From the NCBI RefSeq assembly GCF_032854445.1, contig NC_088300.1, positions 55,216,984-55,280,983 on the forward strand: a DNA stretch of 64,000 nt, given 5' to 3'. A program made the translations under genes and the position numbers. Below are positions 1 through 11,800 of this stretch, piece by piece. The notes under the pieces are model-generated. The model was not told the origin of the DNA and ran no database searches. It was given only the letters and a program-made list of their open reading frames with translations. Position 1 is the first letter of the stretch, and every line of letters begins with the position of its first letter. Origin of the DNA: Liolophura sinensis (lineage: Eukaryota; Mollusca; Polyplacophora; Chitonida; Chitonidae).

Positions 1-525
1 ATGCTTAAAAACCATTCAAAAAATCCTTCTATTTTGGAACCTTGAGAATGCAATAATATACACAATAATTGTATAATTGGTATCGTATATCAATATTTTA
101 AATAAATTCTTCAGGAAAAAATAAAAACTATTTAACAAAAAAATTATTTTCCTCAACAATGCATTCGGAATAACAATTACATTGGGACTTCTCTAACATC
201 ATTCATCATTCGCGGTGTATCCACATTGTCTCAATGACATCCTAATCTAGATGCCGTCTTCAGCTAAAACAATGACGCCAGAGACATTTTGTTTCGTTTT
301 CATACACGTCTCTCTTTATCTAGTAAACTGTAAAATAATATTAATAAAGATTGGGCGTAAAATTTACAGACAGTTCCAACCGACAAGGCCAAAAGTGCAA
401 TCGTATAGGCATTTGATCGCCTGCACTTTTAGCAGACATTAACACATGACACACAGCAATCTCCATACTTCACTGATTTAAGGTCTTGACATTTGGCTTA
501 AGTGACACACGACACTCGGTATTAC

Positions 526-641
526 CTCGACAGGGACAAGGCTGTTAGACCTCCACGTTTGCCTTTGCCACCAACCAGTCTCTCTATGGCAACAACATTA
601 CCGTTCCTTGCTGCGTCAAGTAAATCTTGCTCTTTTCCCAT
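526..641 (-). CDS. ANKS1: ANKS1-type ankyrin/SAM adaptor, coding exon 1 only
   Basis: The minus-strand ATG at 641 opens 38 codons plus two bases, ending at a GTAATA donor next to 526. The peptide starts MGKEQDLLDAARNGNVVAIE and continues ERLVGGKGKRGG. This closely matches the first residues of ANKS1A/ANKS1B, which begin MGK(E/D)QELLEAARTG and then carry a Gly-rich stretch. Members of that family are adaptors with N-terminal ankyrin repeats, two SAM domains and a PTB domain, acting in Eph-receptor and synaptic signalling. Only the start of the first ankyrin repeat is here; the rest would lie to the left of the window. The 5' leader contains a 17-codon upstream ORF starting MADQEEPKP and ending at 665. 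The gene diverges from TMEM86, whose ATG is 388 bp away. The match is from memory and short, so the family is likely but not proven. Confidence 0.78.
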
Positions 642-1029
642 TGTAAATTGCTGTTTTAAAATAATTACAAAGGAATAAGTGTGATCCTTAGTGGCTTCGG
701 CTCTTCCTGATCAGCCATATTATTCATCAGCCAGCGCCGACTGGCGGTGACCTGAATAATCACATTCAGATTCATCGTGTGCTGCCTTAAGAAGAATGGA
801 TTGGATTGGCCTACATGACGACACTCCCCCAGATATTGACCAATCGCTGATAGTTTCATTTAGAATTGAGCCAGTCCATTTCTGGAGTGACGTCACGTGG
901 CTTTTGGCCTAAAATAGATATCGGATGTAAACAACTGCACAAGTGGTAGGGGAACGACCTGTGCGAAGAAAGGCTGATACTTAATGTGCGTTTGACTTGT
1001 TCTCATTGAGTTAGCGTGAATTTTTCAAG
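642..1029. promoter_or_regulatory. Shared divergent promoter of ANKS1 and TMEM86
   Basis: Only 388 bp separate the two start codons. The gap holds a perfect palindromic cAMP-response element TGACGTCA (888-895) that overlaps a palindromic E-box CACGTG (894-899). It also has two adjacent ATTGG boxes (800-809) and one CCAAT box (840-844). No TATA box is obvious. The motifs are seen directly; their use as a bidirectional promoter is inferred from the spacing. Confidence 0.6.
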
Positions 1030-3007
1030 ATGACGAAACCATTGACTGTCGTAAGTAAAAAAGTGCTTGTTCAATTTAATTTTAGACAAAGCTATTTGTG
1101 CGAGTAACTTTTGATTGAGGATTCCAAACGTCTGACATATTTTATTTCGTCTGATCGAGAGACTGCCAGTGGCAGTCCTCGAACTGCTGGAAAAGTGTCT
1201 TAGTACAATCCTTTTAATTAGAGGTGAAGTGTCAGATAACGTCACCATGTGCCTAATACTTTAATTGACAAGAGTGTAAAATAGGTGGTCTTCTGTTACT
1301 TAGCCGTGAACGTATCCAACAGCTTCGAATAGCTTTCCTTTGTCCCACACAAATGGCGTTTGGCCACCCGTTACGCTAGTGAATGGAGTTTGTCAAGGCC
1401 CATTGAAGTTGATTTCCCGTCCAGATAGGAGCTGTTCTTAAAATTTGTTATGTATATATATACATATATATATATTATACTAGTGGTTTATGTTGTGTGG
1501 GGTGAAGAGAATTATTTAAAAAGCTTTGGTCGAAAAAGCTGGCAAAGAAATGAGCGATCAGCTGGTAGGCGGAAATGACGATTGCTGCCATTATGTACAT
1601 TTGCACGTGACGGTTTAAAAGCACGTGACATTTAGCGAGCTGTGTAGGTGGTGGGTTATTCAGGTTTCTACTCACGTGTTTTATAATTACTTAAAGGCTA
1701 CTTAGTTACAACCAGAATATAGAAACATAATTAAGAGATTTGAATAGGTAATTTAGTCTTCGCGACATTACTTTTTGTAATATTGCAGAATCCCTGTTAA
1801 GATGATGGGGACACAAGCTCATTGATTTTGAGACAGCAAGATTTTCTTCCAGTGATAAAATGCTCGAGTATAATCCTTGAAAGCGTCATATTAAGACATT
1901 TAAATTGGTGTGACTGAAGTATGCTTTTAAAATAATAAAGTTTCATGAATGTTTATTCCTCTGTATGAGATGTTTTATAATCATCTATTAAATGCATTTT
2001 ACTTTTCATTAGTACTAGCTTGTAAATCTATGGTTTGAAAAACTGAAACGGACAGTCAAAGTATTAAGCTGTGTGCATCCTCCTCTTCCTGAGCGTAGAA
2101 CTTTTCTCAAAATAAATATTGTAGTGTTTCTTTTACATACAATGCATATACAACTTTCTCATATAACTTTATCTCACTGTCCTATTCTTATGGTGTGAAT
2201 TAATTTAGCTTGAACACACTGATCTCCAGAAATTTGGATATTGAAATATCGATACATGTGATGCATTGCTGTGTTTTTTCTATATATTTTCAGTTGAAAA
2301 GTGTTGGCCCAAAGCTAGTACCATTCTTCAAAACATTGGCTATCTTTTTTGTGCTTTTTGGAGAAGAGGCCAAGTATGGATCTATCTTCTTCTGCATCAT
2401 CAAATGTTTACCAGTGATATCACTGATATTGTTTGTGTTACTACACGGCATGAGTTTGTCCGAGCACTACTCATATTCCAGGAGAATTCTCACGGGCCTC
2501 ATCTTTGCTTGTCTGGGGGATATCTTTCTTGTCTGGAAAGATATGTACTTTGAACATGGAATCCTGATGTTTGCTGTGGCACAGATTTTGTATGCCTCTG
2601 CATTTGGGTGGTCTCCATTCAACCCGTACGCTGGATCTGTGCTGGGAGCCATAGGTGCGGTTGTGTACTACTACCTACAGCCTGCTTTAGATGGGCCAAT
2701 GGTATACCTGGTGGGGATGTATGTCGTCCTGATCTCCACCATGGCATGGCGGGCCATTGCCCGTGTGCAGTTTTTTGATGACCTGTGGACCTGGACCAAA
2801 CTCTGCGGCTGTGCTGGAGCTCTGCTCTTCATGACTTCTGACCTCGTCATCGCCATTGATAAGTTCCTCTTCATGGTGCCATTTGCCCATCAGATTGTCA
2901 TGCTGACCTACTATGCTGCTCAGTTTGGAATTGCGCTGTCTGTCGTGGACAGTCAAGTGGACTCAGTAATGAAGAAAACCAAGTCTAAGATCAACAGTGT
3001 TATGTAA
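1030..3007 (+). CDS. TMEM86A: TMEM86 (lysoplasmalogenase / YhhN-family membrane protein)
   Basis: There are two coding exons: 1030-1050 (seven codons, MTKPLTV, donor GTAAGT) and 2294-3007 (acceptor TATATTTTCAG). The join is phase 0 and reads MTKPLTVLKSVGPKLVPFFK, which aligns with the start of vertebrate TMEM86A (MVSPVTVVKSEGPKLVPFFK). The 244-aa product matches the family length of about 240. It shows about eight hydrophobic segments and family motifs such as KCLP, FxxxGDxFLxW near the middle, HGxLMFAVAQ, YLVGxYV and SDLxIAxxKF. TMEM86 proteins hydrolyse the vinyl-ether bond of lysoplasmalogens in ER or plasma membranes. An open frame continues upstream of 2294 but lies in the intron and should not be used as the start. 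A run of C (3009-3026) follows the stop directly. Confidence 0.93.
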
Positions 3008-6000
3008 ACACCCCCCCCCCCCCCCCAAAGCTTAGATGATGGGTCAAAGGTTAGTTCTGACCCCATCTTGGGCGGTATTACTGTTTTTACTTGTGGTAAA
3101 TTCCTTCAGTGGTGCCATTGTCAAGTGCTTTGTGTTGTCCAAGTTGCTGTATGCATTTTCTGTACCCTTGATGGTGTTACTTTACCGGGTTGGCAGTAAT
3201 GTGTACATGTAGGTATGTGTAGTCCCTGGGCTAGAGTTTAGCTGTTGGGTACAGATGTTGGTATTATGGACTAAGAAATGAGGTCAAGTTGACCAGCTGT
3301 TGAGTGAGAACGCTATGGAGGAACTTATCCTATGGTTCCCCCAACACTGTGGATAGTTCACTCTGCATCCCTTTGAAGCAGCTGTGTAGAGAGATGAACA
3401 TCCAAGGATAGTAGACATAAGCAGGTTTGTACTGAATAACATGTAGTTGGCTGTTCTGGCCAGCTGATCAACATGGGGTCACGGCCTACTAGGTACATGT
3501 ACATTAGTGAGGAAATCTGCTCTGTTAATAATGTAATGTCCTCAGACTCAAGGTTTCGTTTTCTTCACAAGCACTTTTTGCTCCTTAACATTCACCAAGA
3601 TTAAGAGTAGTTTTGTTATATTACTGTTAGTTTGTTCAGTGTGACTGTCCTGCAGTACTGTCAGTTGAATATATGGTAATGTTAATGGTTCTGGTGACTT
3701 TGATGATTACTTATACTTAAGTACATGTGTAATTTCAGTTGCATACAAGTACATGAGCATGTAGGTTCAACCCATCTTTCAGTGATTAAAAGAGGACTTG
3801 TACATCAGATTTGGTTGAAAATACCTGTGTGATTATCTATGCTGGTTACAGTTAGTGCACCTTCCAGTCATACAGTATATTTCTTGCAGGATTGAAGAAA
3901 AAAAAGAAAAAAAAACACAAAAATGTGATGTGATATATATTAGGACAAGTGATATCTGACCTGTCCATTTGATTTGATGTTTTGCTGAGTTGATTATGTG
4001 AAACCCTGGACAAGCATTTACACATGGACATTCCTGATCTTCAGGGGATCATTGCTTGTTGGCTGACAATGGAGATAGGATTTCTTGGGTTAAAAACATC
4101 AGCCTTGGTCCTGTTTGAATAAGTGTACAGTGCCGAAAAATTAAGCTTTGATAAGCTGGATGCCTATCTCACCCACCAGGTTCGTCTAATCAGCAATGAT
4201 TCCATATCCCTTTAACACTACAGTTGAAAACGAAGCCTGATTCTGAAATTGAGGCTATTGAGATTATTGTGTCACACGACCAGCGTGGTTACAGCCAAAG
4301 ATTTGTAAGGTTATATCCTAGAGATAAACCTGTGTATTGCCATTATGTTGTCTTTCACCAGTTTCACAGTTTTATTGTTGTTCATGTCATGAAAGAACAG
4401 TTATGTCAAGTCACCATTGGTTGATTTTATTGCAATATTTTGTACATACAGCTGATGACCACAAGCTTGTCAAAGTTACCTGTATATTTAAAACCTGTCA
4501 CGCTCTAGTCTCAACCTACCTGACATTGCTCCCTTACCACATAACAAGCAGTTGTTCAGTTTAAACCATAGAAAGATGTTCAGTTTGGAGTTTCCTGATA
4601 AGGGGAAAAAATTCAGGGAACCAATACACATACAAACATGTATATGTATGTACATCTAATAGCTATGTTTACAAGAATATGGGACAATTGAAAAGGCCAT
4701 AAGTACTTTGACAAATCGTAAAACTTTTTACCCAGGTTTGTGTCATCATCAGGCCAAGGTCATGTGATTTACAAGAACTGAGGTATGTAGCAAAAAAGAT
4801 GGACAAGGTTTAATGAACATAGGGCCTGTAACAAGTTAGGAAAAAAAACTTAAAATGTCATTACAATTTTTCACAAATTCATTAGATTGTTCATGTCAGT
4901 AACATTGTGTACCAAAAAGGTAATTTTGTCTTATTTACAATCATGATATTTGATATAGCGACATTTTTGTTTTGAATTGATCCTGTTGGATATTTGTCAA
5001 TGCAATGTCAATGCAACATGTTGAGGACCATAACTGAGTCAGTGAAATCTCTGCTCTGTTTAAATGTTCTCGTCTTTTGTTTTTCTTTTTTAATTTATTA
5101 CACTTTGGAATTGGGAGTAGTGTCTTTAGCAATCTCTATCCATGTATGTGCTACTCATTTGCTTTGGTTGTCTATAACAAAATTATTTTTTAGGATTATT
5201 TTGTTTTGTGGACATTCTCAACTGAAAGGTTTTTTTCTTCAACCAGAAATGTGCTTCTGTTACTTATATCAGCCACTGTACATAGCACCTTGACCAGACC
5301 TCTTACAGACACAGTCTCTCTCTGACACACCAGTAGGAAATATCAACTTTCTAGTTACGTGGGGGCCTCCACGGCAGAGTTAGTAGGAGCATCTTATCAA
5401 TGCGGTCAATGTGCGGGTGGTTGTGGGTTCCCCCCGGGCTCTACCCAGTTTCCTCCCACCATAAACCTGGTCGCTGTCGTAGAAGTGAAATATTCTTGAG
5501 TACGGCATAAAACACCAATCAAATAAATAAATAAATATCAATGCAGTTGCTGCAATTACAAGCTGTTGGCTTGTCTTGCCGTGACTTAATGCCCACCTTC
5601 ACTCAGCCAGTTTGGCCTTATCATCCAAAGGGAGCTAATCTTGTGTGGCTCATGAAACAAACTATTCTGATATGACATACAGAATGATATAATATTCCAG
5701 ACTTGCAGATCTATGTGTGGGCAATGATGTACTATTCAGACCATTTGCACTTCTCTGTGTGTGCTTTATTGAATAATTTAGACACGAACAAAACCCCAAA
5801 TGCCTTTAATTACAGTTTATCTAGAAACATTATTAAACATTAATGTTATTGACTGATTATTTGGTTTTGCACTTTATAACATGCCAGTATGCTTGGAACA
5901 ATAATTGTTGTTACTATCTGTGGTTCCACCACTAAAGTACAGTGTAGTACATTCAGATCGCCTTGTGTTTAACAAGAGTGTATTGTGGATATATGGAAGG

Positions 6001-6800
6001 AAATTTATGAAAACGAAATGATTGTTAAATCAGTGAGAACTTGTCAAATGTTTATTAAGTTTTATTGTAATCCACTTGCCAAAGTGTGCCATTAATAAAA
6101 AAAGTCCTGCACATCATAAACACCTGAACCATATTAATTGTTCTCTGATTGAGAAAAAAAAAGGATCATGGTTGATTAACTTAGTTTTTATTTGCATAAG
6201 TGCTTGCCATAGCATTTTTTGACCAGTATTTTCATGTACAAAAGGTTATTTATGACTTAGTTGTAGAATGTATTCAAATATTGATCTGATATGGTAAAGC
6301 GGGGTATGGTTTGCAACAATATCATATATAGACAAAGAGTGTAATGCTTGGACACGTGTGATTGCAGGGTACATGTAGCTTAAATACATCAGATGATTCA
6401 TCGGGCTTGGCATGCACCTGTGTTTTGTGTGATGCCGTTGTGGTATTGTGTTTTCCAAGACTTACGCTGACTTTACATTTATGCCCTGTAGGCATGTGTA
6501 TATGTAAATACATGTATTTGTACGGGCTCTACATACGGTATCATAGCATTACATTTTTCTCTTATGATCGAATGATGTATATTTTTTATTCACTCCGTGG
6601 TATGAAATGATTACATGTTTACATGTATTTTTTCTCTCTCTCTTTCTCAAGTGTAGCACACATGATATGGAAGTATATAACCTGATTCTTGTCAGTCTTC
6701 CACCATGAATTCCAACGCAACTCCTGTTATATTTACATTGTGAGTTGACCTCTGTTAGTAATATTGTCATATAAATGTCATAAATAAAGGTTTATCTGAT
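3008..6800 (+). other. Probable TMEM86 3' UTR and downstream DNA
   Basis: No further coding sequence is supported here. An AATAAA signal at 6783-6788, in a typical cleavage context, could end the TMEM86 transcript and would give a long 3' UTR of about 3.8 kb. One SINE copy sits at about 5361-5538. The short ORFs in this stretch show no protein signature. Confidence 0.4.
5361..5538 (+). mobile_element. SINE copy, 5'-truncated
   Basis: This copy lacks the tRNA-like head. It retains the core (GGGTTCCCCCCGGGCTCTAC), the stretch CCTCCCACCATAA, and the tail ATTCTTGAGTACGGC followed by AAACACCAATCAAATAAA. The same core and tail recur in the other SINE copies of this window. Confidence 0.8.
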
Positions 6801-8839
6801 CTGAAATCTCGAAAGATTCTATCTTTTCATTTCTCTTGAGTTTTTGTTCTAACTTTTATGTACAGTAAATCGCCTATAATTTTATGCAGTGTCTCACCAA
6901 TTGATTGTTACCCTTTCATTGAAACGCCATGAAAAATGAAGTGTTATATGGTTAACTGTAAATCATAGTCACATAAGTTTCACATTTTCACCAACTTAAT
7001 ACAGCAGGGTGAATAATTGTGGAAAACTGTGATGAATTTATAGTAGGCTATATACTGTACTGGCAATGATAAAACATTGGGTAACAAATGCATCTCCTCA
7101 ATATTCAACTCTTCAAAATGTGTTGCCATGCTCAGTAATTAGTCCAAGGTAGTCCAATGTACATACATTAAATGCTTGACTGGTATGAAGACAACAAAAA
7201 GAAATGTTTAAGATCTCAATTCATTGAGAAGCTTCGAGTGGGTTAGAGGGGTAGTGGATTGATAGGGTGTTAGCTGGATGTTGGCTCCAACTATAAGCAA
7301 AGAGCTCTGATCTTTGAAGCAGTTAAACATTCGTACAATCATCATGTATGATTCGACAAGTGTGTAAGCCAGCTATATTTGGTGTTTTAGATGCATACTA
7401 ATTTCCGCTTCTATAGAATAAAGTGAAAGTGATTGGTGAGAGACAAAAGCTGAACATACTACTGAGTACCAGTATTTATTTAAGAATGATTTTTTATTTT
7501 TTTTGATGTAGTTTGTGTTTGTTGTCTTCGGCATGACACATCAGCACTTTGGCAGTATTGTCTGACTCAGTCACAAGACAACACTGTATATGTACACGCA
7601 CCTAATCGCTCCACATCATCATATGACTGAAAAATTATGAACTACAATGTAAAACTCTAAGTAAGCATTTATTCATTCATTCAGTTCAGTCGATGTTCAT
7701 TTTCAGTGTTCATGTAAATGAGGAAGATATACTGTATTTTTGCATGCCTGTCTAATATATTATTTGAATGTAAATTTATGGTAAGTTTTCAAACATGCAT
7801 TAAATTTGAATTATGACAATATTTTAGAATATATTAAAAACATAAATTTTATTAATATTCTGGTTTGACACATTTGTTACCGTAAAGGATAACACAAAAT
7901 TCTGTCATAAGTATGTTGCAGGAACAAGGGAGGTAATAAGGGTAGTTTCGTTGAAAAATAGGGGGAGATAAGCCAATCTGAACCTAAACTGTTGCACTGG
8001 GATTAGCTCTCTTGCGTGTTGCACAAAAAGGAAATCCGAAGACAGCAAAGATCCGCTCATCATTGCGCAATGCTTCAGTGAACCCACTTTCAGGGGAAAA
8101 GGTGATGCATTGTGATATACAGTGCTCTTGTGTTTGTGGCCATCGTTGAGTGTTGGGTGTTTGGACAGATTTTGTTCTTTGAGACCTCTTGAAAGAGTGT
8201 TAAGTGTCTTTTGTACGTTCATACATTACAACAACAACGCAATAAGTAGGCCTTCAACAGAACCAACTCGCACGAGCCACAGACTTGTAAATTATTGTGT
8301 AAGTGCATTGATTATGATATAGACAAGTATCCTGGTTAGTATTATATTATGGAGTGGAGGGTTGAGAAGTTTATGAAGTTGCCTTTGTTCGTCTTTGACT
8401 ATTTTTGAGCTGTTCATTGTGAAATCTGGTTTTCAAAGAAAAGTTAACGGATTACATGAAAAGGAGTGTAAAACAAAGATTATGTTTCTATGCCAAATGA
8501 AGAAAATTATGCCCCGGAATTTTGGCTAAAAAAATTCATTTGGGGGGTATTTTTATATGTGTTAATTAATCCTCTGTATTATACATACTTTCCATCAACG
8601 GCCAGATTTTTTCAGATTACTTGAACACCACCCTGAAATGTCCAAACCCGGTGAACCAAGTCACTGCAGTGTTGACAAGGTGACAAGTACACAGGTACTG
8701 CATGGCTTTTGTGGACCAGCTTAGTGCCCCTATCCGTCTGTTCTCCAAACCTCTGCACCCATTCAGCCAGAAACTTTCGGTCTGTCCCCAAGAGAGTTCT
8801 TTTTAAACAGGGAACATCATATACCCTTTAACATTGCAG
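6801..8839. other. Intergenic, no gene seen
   Basis: The stretch is AT-rich with only short, compositionally random ORFs. It probably includes the promoter and a non-coding first exon of the downstream four-pass gene, because that gene's first coding exon starts at a splice acceptor (8839/8840). I could not place that first exon. Confidence 0.4.
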
Positions 8840-11800
8840 GTAGAAAGCATTTGTACTGTGTGACCTCACCTCTTGTACAGTGGAAGAAAACTGAGATAAT
8901 TACCTTGGATTCCACTGGACTGTTGAAGCATGGGCTACATTAAGTTGATCTGCTTCTGTATCTGGGCTGTGCAGAAGATTGACAGTCTGAGAGACAAGCA
9001 GGTTACCCAGAAACGGCCTGGCAAAATCTTAAGTTGGATTACTGCCATTGTGATTGCCCTCCAAATAGCTTCAGGTAAGAGACATCATTGTAAGTTTATC
9101 CTCTTGGGACTAGTTTGTTTCAGGGAGACATAGTCATGTATGATAATATGATCGAAATAATGATTATGTTGTTGAAAATAACATGAAAACACAAACAAAC
9201 AAATTAACAAAGAACTGGGTAGAATGTGGCTTATACTGCAGAGATGTCTAGTGCCCTAGAGAAACACTTGTTTTCATGGTGCCTGACAAGGTGAGGTCCT
9301 CTACCAACCAAGTTTCTTCAGATTACACAACACAAATAAATAAGTAAATAAGTGAACTTAACAGTGAATTGTTGGCTGTAAAAGTTTTATTACAGTTATT
9401 CTTTACTGGACTTACTTGTTATTTTTGGTCGCTGACTTTGCCTGCAGCAGATTACACAAAAGTAAAATATCCTGCAGTAGTTTTTAATTTTTCCACTGTG
9501 TACTCAGGTGCGTGCCAGTGTCAGAGAAACTATATATTAATAATGTAAGCTACTCATAGATTCTTTTATGTATGAGTATCTTGGTGTGTAATGCACACAT
9601 GCATACAGTACGCTGACAAATACTGTATTTCACCTGAAGTTTTGTCTGTAAAAATGCGCTTACAGGATCACACATAAAGGCCTGACAAAAAATAATACTT
9701 TTGATACCAAGACTTAAGTTTTTCTTTTGAGAAGTTAATCACACTTCACAAAGAACTCTTTAATGGCCCTGTAAGGTAGATGAATCAATCAGAAGAAAGC
9801 AAACTGTGTCACTTGATAAATGCGTTGAAATAGTCATTAAATGTTCAAAGTTGGTCATGGAGAGTGCGTATATGTGTATAATATAAATTACAAGTATCTG
9901 ACTGTCTGTTTATGTAAAATTGTTCATGTTTGGTTTCACAGGCATTGCTTTGTCAGTGTATGGCACTCTGATCCAGTCCCTGCCATCATCCAAACTGCCT
10001 CCTTCAGTTAGCCTCCCTGTTGTCTGGTGGATTGGGATTGTGGTAAGTGTGATGGTATTTTCCGTTTCCAGAAGTAGTATAGCAAGTGCAACAAATCTTC
10101 CATTGGTAAGATGCACGACTGCCATCTGCTGGAACATATATACAGGGTGCAGGTTCAATCCCGTGTTTGACAAGGACTTTCTAGATTTTCCCACATTCAT
10201 TAAATGTGGGGCATTAAGGGGCCATTCACAGAGTCTTTTGTTTGTTAAGAACCACTTCTCTTCTGCCAATACGATGTCACACTGTGTATGTAACACATGA
10301 AAAGAGTTTGTAATTGATCTCACTGCTTGTAGGGGTCTTGGTGCCAATTAGTGGTTGTCTTTGGCATTGAGACTTTGCCAAGTGTTTTTCACTTTTATGC
10401 AAGTCTGTACATGTATGTCACACGTTGTCATCAGTAACTTGACAACGATCAGTGGTTTTCCCCGGGCTCTCCATTTTCCTCCACCCCTAAAGCTGATTAT
10501 CAGTGTGTACATGTAACTGACATTAGTCAATTTCTCAGCCTGGTCCTCCGTGTCATTGTGTTCTATTTATAATTTTAGCTTTAGGCAGTATTTTGGAAGG
10601 TGTAATCATAACTTTGAGCAAGCACTTCACTTGTAGTGTTATCAGGATGGCTATTGTGATTATATATATATACATGTTTTTTGTTTTTTTTTGGTGATGG
10701 TGATAGTGTGGTAAATGTTCTAATAGCTTGGCACAGCCACTCATCATATTGTATGAATGGTACAGGTACGAAGTTTAAATGATGTCAGATGACTGTGGTT
10801 GTCAGAGGACTGCAAGATGTTCTGTTCCACTCACTAAGCTGTCCTTCCATCAGCAGTTGAGTTTCATAATTTTTATGTGATTCTCCTGTAGAAGAATGCT
10901 AGATTATATGTATGGAGGCATGGGTGAATGATGAAACATTTTTGTCCACGGTCAGCACATATCAGTGTCTGTTGGTTTTCATTTCAGCCCATTGTTGCTG
11001 GGCTCTTGGGAATTATTGCAGTCTACCAAAGAAGAAGAAAACGAGTAAGGTTTTGTAAAGAATTTTGAAATGTGTTGTGCAAGACATCTCTGATTATTAT
11101 GTGTTGTGCTTGTCTTTTTTTTGTGTGTGTAATATTACTTGATAGTGTGTGTCCCATTTGCATTACTTATAACTTGGGTGATTTCATAAGATAGAGATGT
11201 AACAGAGTTTTCTGTTACATGTAGTTGTGGCCTCACACCAGACTGAAGTTGCATGAGAAAGATATTCCCAAGTACACCATATATATAGATGAACAATCCA
11301 AAAAAAAATAAAATAATGATGTATACACAATTTAATTATTGTTTAAATGTAGCCAGTGCTGTTTGAGAACCTTTTAAGATCATAGAGGCACCTGTTTATC
11401 TTGGCTTAGGATATTCAATGTACAACACAGTTTGAGTCTGATGTAACATGTTTAATTTGTCTGTACATGTACCCTACTTTCTTTTCCTGTAGATTGTTAT
11501 CTGGATACTTGTCAATGGAACTTTGTGCCTGGGTAATGGTATCCTGATGTCTTACACTGATGTGCTAACACCTGAAGCTTATGGCTTAAAAAACGATGAC
11601 ATTGACAGGTGCAAGTAAGTGTCAAGGCATTGTTCCCAGCCTCTGTTGTTACACTGTCCACCTAGAATGCTCTGTTATTAAACTCACAGTGGGGTGGCTA
11701 TTTCATACATGTACATATTTTTGGATCTGGGGCCTGTGTGGCTTAGTTGGTTAGCGCACTAGCACAGCATAATGACCCAGGAGTCTCTCACCAATTCGGT

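Noticed and set aside
2210-2293. N-terminal extension of TMEM86 from the open frame before the exon
   Set aside because: It lies in the intron upstream of a strong acceptor; the spliced start MTKPLTV matches the family N-terminus.
10096-10180. Possible tRNA gene with B-box GGTTCAATCCC
   Set aside because: No acceptable A-box or cloverleaf is visible around it; at best it is a decayed SINE head.
9910-10347. 145-codon minus-strand ORF
   Set aside because: It overlaps exon 2 of the four-pass gene in antisense and has no family signature.
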